Shown in pieces: positions 59,408 to 64,000 of a stretch of DNA of 64,000 bases. Both the position numbers and the translations under genes were made by a program. Numbering within the stretch: position 1 is the stretch's first letter; every line of letters starts with the position of its first letter. The stretch comes from Pseudorasbora parva (lineage: Eukaryota; Chordata; Actinopteri; Cypriniformes; Gobionidae). The DNA is taken from NCBI RefSeq assembly GCF_024679245.1, contig NC_090173.1, forward strand, positions 7,827,428-7,891,427. Direction: 5' to 3'. The notes below the pieces were generated by a model. The model saw only the letters and a list, made by a program, of their open reading frames with translations. It was not told where the DNA came from and searched no databases.

Positions 59408-59539
59408 AGCCCCCTCTCAGAGCAGACCCCAGTGGAACGCGAGTCCTTCCCTGGTCTCCTCTGTCAGGGCGCAGCCGTTACCGCCGCCCTGACACCGGGC
59501 CGCTACGCCACCCGAGTCCGGGCCGGTAACGCTGCCTCG
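59408..59539 (+). repeat. 131-bp direct repeat, unit 2
   Basis: It matches 58608-58738 (CCAGTGGAACGCGAGTCCTT, GGTCTCCTCTGTCAGGG and GAGTCCGGGCCGGTAAC are shared). The similarity stops after TGCCTCG in both copies. Confidence 0.9.
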
Positions 59540-59561
59540 CTGCCCCACCGAGGGTACGCCG

Positions 59562-61450
59562 GTGCTCCGCGTGACCCCGTTGGTACACGCCCTGGGAGCG
59601 TGGCTACAGCTGCCGGGTCTGTCCCGCTGGGTCGCACGGACCATCCGGCTCGGCTACGCGATTCAGTTCGCGCGAGCTCCTCCCCGCTTCCGGGGTGTCC
59701 GGTACACCGTGGTGGGGTCCAATGCCCCAGTCATGCGTGCGGAGATCGCGACCCTACTGCCGAAGGTTGCGGTCGAGCTCGTCCCTCCAGCCGAGATGAA
59801 GTCCGGCTCCTACAGCCCTTACTTCATTGTACCAAGAATCCGGTGGGTTACGACCGATCCTGGACCTTCGCGTCCTGAACCGATCCCTGTTCAGGCTTCC
59901 GTTCAGGATGTTGACTGCGAAACGCCTTTTCGAATGCGTTCGTCCATGCGATTGGTTTGCAGCGATCGACCTGAAGGACGCGTACTTCCATGTGTCCATC
60001 CTTCCGCGACACAGACCGTTCCTGCGGTTTGTGTTCGAAGGGCGGGCATATCAGTATGCCGTACTACCATTCGGGCTAGTTCTGTCCCCTCGCGTCTTCA
60101 CGAAGATTGTCGAGGCAGCCCTTGCGCCACTCAGGCAACAAGGGGTTCGCATCCTGAACTATCTCGATGACTGGCTCATACTGGGCCACTCTCGGGACCG
60201 GGTGTGCGAACACAGAGACCTGGTTCTCCACCACTTAGCTCGTTTGGGCCTTCGGGTCAACTGGGAGAAGAGCTTACTCTGCCCCGTGCAGAGGATCTCT
60301 TTTCTCGGTATGGAGATCGACTCGGTCGCCATGTGCGCGCAGCTTACCGGCTTGCGCGCGCAGTCGCTGCTGACTTGCCTCAGGCAGATAGAGAGCAAGA
60401 GTGCGGTTCCACTGAAACTATTTCAGAGGCTCCTGGGGCATATGGCATCTGCAGCCGCGGTGACGCCGCTCGGATTGCTTCATATGAGACCGCTTCAGCA
60501 CTGGCTTCGCGATCGAGTCCCGAGATGGGCATGGCAGTATGGCACGCTCCGGGTCCCAGTGACTCAGGCCTGCAGACAGACACTCACCCAGTGGTCGAAC
60601 CTCAGCTTTCTACGGGCAGGAGTGCCCTTAGAACGAGTTTCCCGGCATGTTGTTGTGTCAACAGATGCGTCCACCGCGGGTTGGGGTGCCATGTGCAATG
60701 GACATGCAGCCGCCGGTTCTTGGTCAGAGAGCCAGAGCCGCCTGCATATCAATTGCCTCGAGTTGCTGGCAGTACGGTTCGCCCTGCACCGCTTCCGAGC
60801 GTTGCTGTAGGGTCAACACGTACTAGTCAGATCGGACAACACGGCCGTAGTAGCGTACTTCAACCGCCAGGGCGGTCTACGCTCCCGCCGCATGTCTCAA
60901 CTCGCCCGCCATCTCGTTTTATGGAGTCAGAAGCGCCTGAGGTCCCTTCGTGCTGTCCATATCCCGGGGATCCTGAACCGTGCAGCCGACGAGCTCTCAC
61001 GGGTTCAGCCAATCCCTGGGGAGTGGAGACTCCATCCCCAGTCGGTCCAGCTGATTGGGATCAGTTCGGGGACGCACAGGTAGTTCTGTTTGCCTCTCAC
61101 GACTCGTCCCACTGCAGCCTGTACTATTCCCTGACCGAGGGCACGCTCGGCACGGATGCACTGGCGCACAGCTGGCCGCGGGGCCTACGCAAGTATGCGT
61201 TTCCCCCAGTGAGCCTTCTTGCACGTTTCTGTGCAAGGTCAGGGAGGACAAGGAGCAGGTCATCTTGGTCGCCCCGCACTGGCACGGCCGGACCTGGTTC
61301 CCAGAACTAGTGCTCCTTGCGACAGCCCCTCCCTGGCCAATCCCTCTGAGACAGGACCTACTCTCTCAGAGACGGGGCACCCTGTGGCACCCGCGTCCCG
61401 ATCTTTGGAACCTCCACGTGTGGCTCCTGGACGGGACGCGGCAGGTTTGA
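59562..61450 (+). pseudogene. DIRS pol: reverse transcriptase, RNase H and post-RNase H region (copy B)
   Basis: The protein would copy element RNA into DNA and degrade the template. The N-terminal part (59562-59835) has LVHALGAWLQLPG and AEMKSGSYSPYFIVP, then a frameshift near 59840. The frame 59827-60807 has GGLRPILDLRVLN, AIDLKDAYFHV (catalytic Asp), LPFGLVLSPRVF, ILNYLDDWLI (catalytic YLDD) and FLGMEID. RNase H follows with STDASTAGWG, NCLELLAV and, after a TAG at 60808-60810, VRSDNTAVVAYFN. The TAG replaces a likely CAG. Later blocks VLFASHDSSHCSLYYSL, KYAFPPVSLLARF and HWHGRTWFPELVLL need two more shifts, near 61050 and 61225. The gene is clearly dead in this copy. Confidence 0.88.
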
Positions 61451-62453
61451 GTACCCTACCACCTCCGGTGGTGGCTACCATCACTTCCGCTCGGGCCGAG
61501 TCCACGAGACAGGCCTATGCGTTGAAGTGGAACCTCTTCGTCAATTGGTGCTCTTCTCGCCAAGAAGACCCCTGGAAATGCCCGATCGGGTCCGTGCTCT
61601 CTTTCCTCCAGGAAGGGTTGGATCGAAGGCTGTCTCCATCCACCCTGAAGGTTTATGTGGCCGCTATCGCCGCCTACCATGACCTCTTGGACGGGAAAAC
61701 GGTAAGTAAGCACGACCTGGTCATCAGGTTCCTGAGGGGTGCGAGGAGACTACTTCCTCCTCGTGCTCCTCTCATACCCTCTTGGGACCTCTCAGTAGTT
61801 CTAAGTGCTCTGCAGAGGGCCCCATTTGAGCCTTTGCGGTCAGTAGATGTTAAGTTCTTGTCTATGAAGACAGCACTCCTGACCGCATTGGCCTCCATCA
61901 AGAGGGTAGGGGACCTGCAGGCATTTTCGGTTGACGAAACGTGCCTGGAATTCGGGCCGGCTGACTCTCACGTGATCCTGAGACCCCGGCCTGGATATGT
62001 GCCCAAGGTTCCCACCACTCTGTTCAGAGACCAGGTGGTGAACCTGCAAGCGCTGCCTTTGGAGGAGGCAGACCCAGCCTTGGCATTGCTCTGTCCAGTA
62101 CGCGCCCTTCGCGCTTACGTAGACAGGACGCAGTGTTTCAGGACCTCAGACCAGCTCTTTGTCTGTTATGGTGGGAAGCTGAAGGGAAGGCTCTCTCAAA
62201 GCAAAGGCTGTCTCACTGGATAGTGGACACCATTGTTTTGGCTTACCAGCAGCAGGGACGCCCATGTCCCCTTGGGGTCAGGGCCCATTCCACCCGGAGT
62301 GTGGCCTCCTCTTGGGCTTTAGCACATGGCGCTCCGCTGACAGACATCTGCAGAGCTGCAGGCTGGGCGACACCAAACACATTCGCCAGGTTTTATAACC
62401 TCCGAGTGGAGCCTGTATCCGACTATGTACTCGCCTCTACAAATGGCCGGTAA
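61447..62453 (+). pseudogene. DIRS tyrosine recombinase, one frameshift (copy B)
   Basis: This enzyme class inserts the circular DIRS DNA. The frame ending at 62223 reads ARAESTRQAYALKWNLFVNW, LSPSTLKVYVAAIAAYHDL, ASIKRVGDLQAF (first catalytic Arg, near 61903) and LLCPVRALRAYVDRTQ. A one-base shift near 62181-62190 moves the rest into the frame ending at 62453. That part has GVRAHSTRSVA (catalytic His at 62286 and Arg at 62295), ICRAAGWATPNTFARFYNL (tyrosine codon near 62394) and ends in TNGR. The recombinase frame probably overlaps the end of pol from about 61219, as in other DIRS elements. All four signature residues are present apart from the shift. Confidence 0.88.
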
Positions 62454-62970
62454 TGGATTGGCTCAGGTGTCTTCGCTTGCTCGCCATTCCACTCCACGGA
62501 CTGGATACGTGCGATATTCTTCTCAGGTGAGTTCCCCGAGAGCCCTGAGCTCCTCCAGCACTGACGACGCCGACGCCAGTAAGTCTGCCCTTAGCCCAGA
62601 CACTCGTGTCCGGCCAGGTGCCCCATGTGCATGGTTCCCCTCCGGCGACCCCCACATGTGTATTTCCACCGTAAGCCTCCCTGAGCGGGTGTATTCCCTT
62701 GGCAACCTTGCCACCTCCTGGGGTTAAAAATCCACCTTCGGCTGGTACCCCAGTGATCTTCCGTATGCAGCCCCCCGGGGTCATACGTGTTTCCCTAAGT
62801 CCTCCCTACGGGTAGGCATCTTGGCGCATATCTCCTCCTGGAATATGCCTCCCAGTGTACCTTGGTATTCCTGCGTTAAGTAGAGGCCTTTGACCGTTCT
62901 GCTTGCATCAGGGTTCTCACGCTTGCGCAGGGCACTGGAAGACAGCCGAGTGGCGTGATTGTATTGGGAC
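62454..62970. other. 3' untranslated part of DIRS copy B
   Basis: It lies between the recombinase stop and the internal complementary region. No protein block or repeat was recognised. Confidence 0.5.
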
Positions 62971-63077
62971 CCCCATTCGTCAGTCACTGACGTTACGTCG
63001 GAGTGACTGAACGAAAGGGAACGTCTCGGTTACGTATGTAACCCTCGTTCCCTGAGGAGGGAACGGAGACGTAACGT
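62971..63077. other. Internal complementary region of DIRS copy B
   Basis: Bases 62971-63019 (CCCCATTCGTCAGTCACTGA to CTGAACGAAAGGG) are the reverse complement of the left end 57194-57242. Bases 63020-63077 (AACGTCTCGGTTACGTATGT to GACGTAACGT) are the reverse complement of the right end near 63305-63362 plus TT. The centre GAAAGGGAACGTCTCGG is therefore the inverse of the two ends joined in a circle. This is the hallmark of DIRS replication through circular DNA. Confidence 0.95.
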
Positions 63078-63122
63078 CCCACTGCCACTTCCGCTGTACC
63101 GCTGGAACGGCCGAGAGTTCAG

Positions 63123-63316
63123 TCTTGGCTCCTCAGCAGGTAACATAATGCGATTCATGCCAGCTACTTCCTTATATACCCAGGTGGGTAGGCGGAGTTA
63201 CGCATGCAAATTCGCATGCCCATGGCATTGGCACTGCCATTGGGCGCTTTCTAAGATCTCGAAGATGATTGGCTTCTAGGCGAAACCCCCCATTCGTCAG
63301 TCACTGACGTTACGTC
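63123..63316. repeat. Right inverted terminal repeat of DIRS copy B
   Basis: The sequence is the inverse of 57214-57407. It is followed by a right-only extension at 63317-63362 containing CCGTTCCCTCCTCAGGGAAC and TTACATACGTAACCGAGACG, which pairs with the distal half of the internal complementary region. Confidence 0.9.
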
Positions 63317-63362
63317 TCCGTTCCCTCCTCAGGGAACGAGGGTTACATACGTAACCGAGACG

Positions 63363-64000
63363 TTTTTGTAATAGTATACACTGTCGTAATTTGATGTTTT
63401 TTGTCCATTTGGACTTTTTGATAATTGAATAAATTCACTTTTTTGTAATAGTATACACTGTCATAATTTGATGTTTTTTGTCCATTTTGACTTTTTGATA
63501 ATTGAATAAATTCACTTTTTTGTAATAGTATATACTGTCGTAATTTGATGTTTTTTTGTCCATTTTGACTTTTTGATAATTGAATAAAGTCACTTTTTTG
63601 TAATAGTATACACTGTCGTAATTTGACGTTTTTTGTCCATTTTGACTTTTTGATAATTGAATAAATTCACTTTTTTGTAATAGTATACACTGTCGTAATT
63701 TGACGTTTTTTGTCCATTTTGACTTTTTGATAATTGAATAAATTCACTTTTTTGTAATAGTATACACTGTCGTAATTTGACGTTTTTTGTCCATTTTGAC
63801 TTTTTGATAATTGAATAAGTGCACTTTTTTGTAATAGTATACACTGTCGTAATTTGATGTTTTTTTGTCCATTATGACTTTTTGATAATTGAATAAATTC
63901 ACTTTTTTGTAATAGTATACACTGTCGTAATTTGATGTTTTTTGTCCATTTTGACTTTTTGATAATTGAATAAATTCACTTTTTTGTAACAGTATACACT
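63363..64000 (-). repeat. 77-bp satellite, continuation after DIRS copy B (about 8 monomers)
   Basis: The array resumes in the same orientation as 19073-57193 and runs off the window end. The interrupted monomer is completed across the insertion, showing that the DIRS element entered a pre-existing array. One monomer has TATATACTG instead of TATACACTG at about 63529. Confidence 0.97.

Larger units (their letters stand above)
57194..63362 (+). mobile_element. DIRS-type retrotransposon copy B (6169 bp), inserted in the satellite
   Basis: The element has both termini, a decayed gag, pol with reverse transcriptase and RNase H, a post-RNase H domain, a tyrosine recombinase and an internal complementary region. 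The left edge reads TTCACTTT then CCCTTTCGTTCAG; the right edge reads GTAACCGAGACG then TTTTTGTAATAG. The intact satellite has six Ts, while the flanks have three plus five. Two Ts are therefore shared and there is no target duplication. This is expected for a recombinase joining a TT in the circle junction to a TT in the target. Frameshifts and a stop in the genes suggest it is no longer autonomous. Confidence 0.95.

Noticed and set aside
60204..61310. 368-codon frame overlapping reverse transcriptase and RNase H
   Set aside because: Its first 280 residues are a shadow of the pol frame in another phase. Only its last part (about 61050-61225) is true pol sequence, read after a frameshift.
63123..63362. 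Separate solo terminal repeat at the right edge of DIRS copy B
   Set aside because: It pairs with 57214-57407 and with the internal complementary region, and the satellite target is restored across the whole interval, so it belongs to one element.

Overview
The window is vertebrate nuclear DNA, most likely from a cyprinid or other cypriniform fish. The evidence is a split gene with GT/AG introns for a phosphomannomutase 1-like enzyme, long (CA)n, (GT)n and (CT)n microsatellites, many short DNA-transposon derivatives, a tRNA-derived SINE, a LINE remnant and two DIRS-type tyrosine-recombinase retrotransposons. Nothing looks bacterial, and no intact bacterial-style or viral gene is visible.

Layout. 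1-4316 is probably an intron of the pmm1-like gene, filled with non-autonomous transposons, including a nested set at about 2330-3647. 4317-9723 holds the last five coding exons of that gene on the + strand, with a poly(A) signal at 9847-9852. Its introns carry microsatellites, a Tc1-like transposase remnant and small palindromic elements. 9853-14471 is intergenic: tandemly repeated AT-rich DNA (about 10.25-12.64 kb) and another TTCACAC-ended element (13614-14190). 14472-16577 is a 5'-truncated, decayed DIRS copy (copy A) with a SINE inside it.

From 16937 the window is dominated by one AT-rich satellite with a 77-bp monomer (about 23% G+C). About 16 monomers lie in one orientation (16937-18149). 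Then come a 0.9-kb spacer carrying a LINE reverse-transcriptase remnant, about 495 monomers in the opposite orientation (19073-57193), a 6169-bp DIRS element with recognisable termini (copy B, 57194-63362), and about 8 more monomers to the window end. The main array is built of higher-order blocks of about 541 bp, 1.54 kb, 2.2-2.3 kb, 2.92 kb, 4.93 kb and a nearly exact 5829-bp tandem duplication.

Copy B has inverted terminal repeats, unequal outer extensions and an internal complementary region matching both outer ends. This is the layout expected for replication through a circular intermediate. Its junctions with the satellite show conservative insertion with a two-T overlap and no target duplication. 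Its gag, pol and recombinase frames all carry frameshifts or stops, so it looks non-autonomous now. Apart from pmm1, the long open frames in the window are repeat artefacts or transposon remnants. The best candidate for something undescribed is the satellite with its higher-order structure and its DIRS insertion site. I saw no new gene system.
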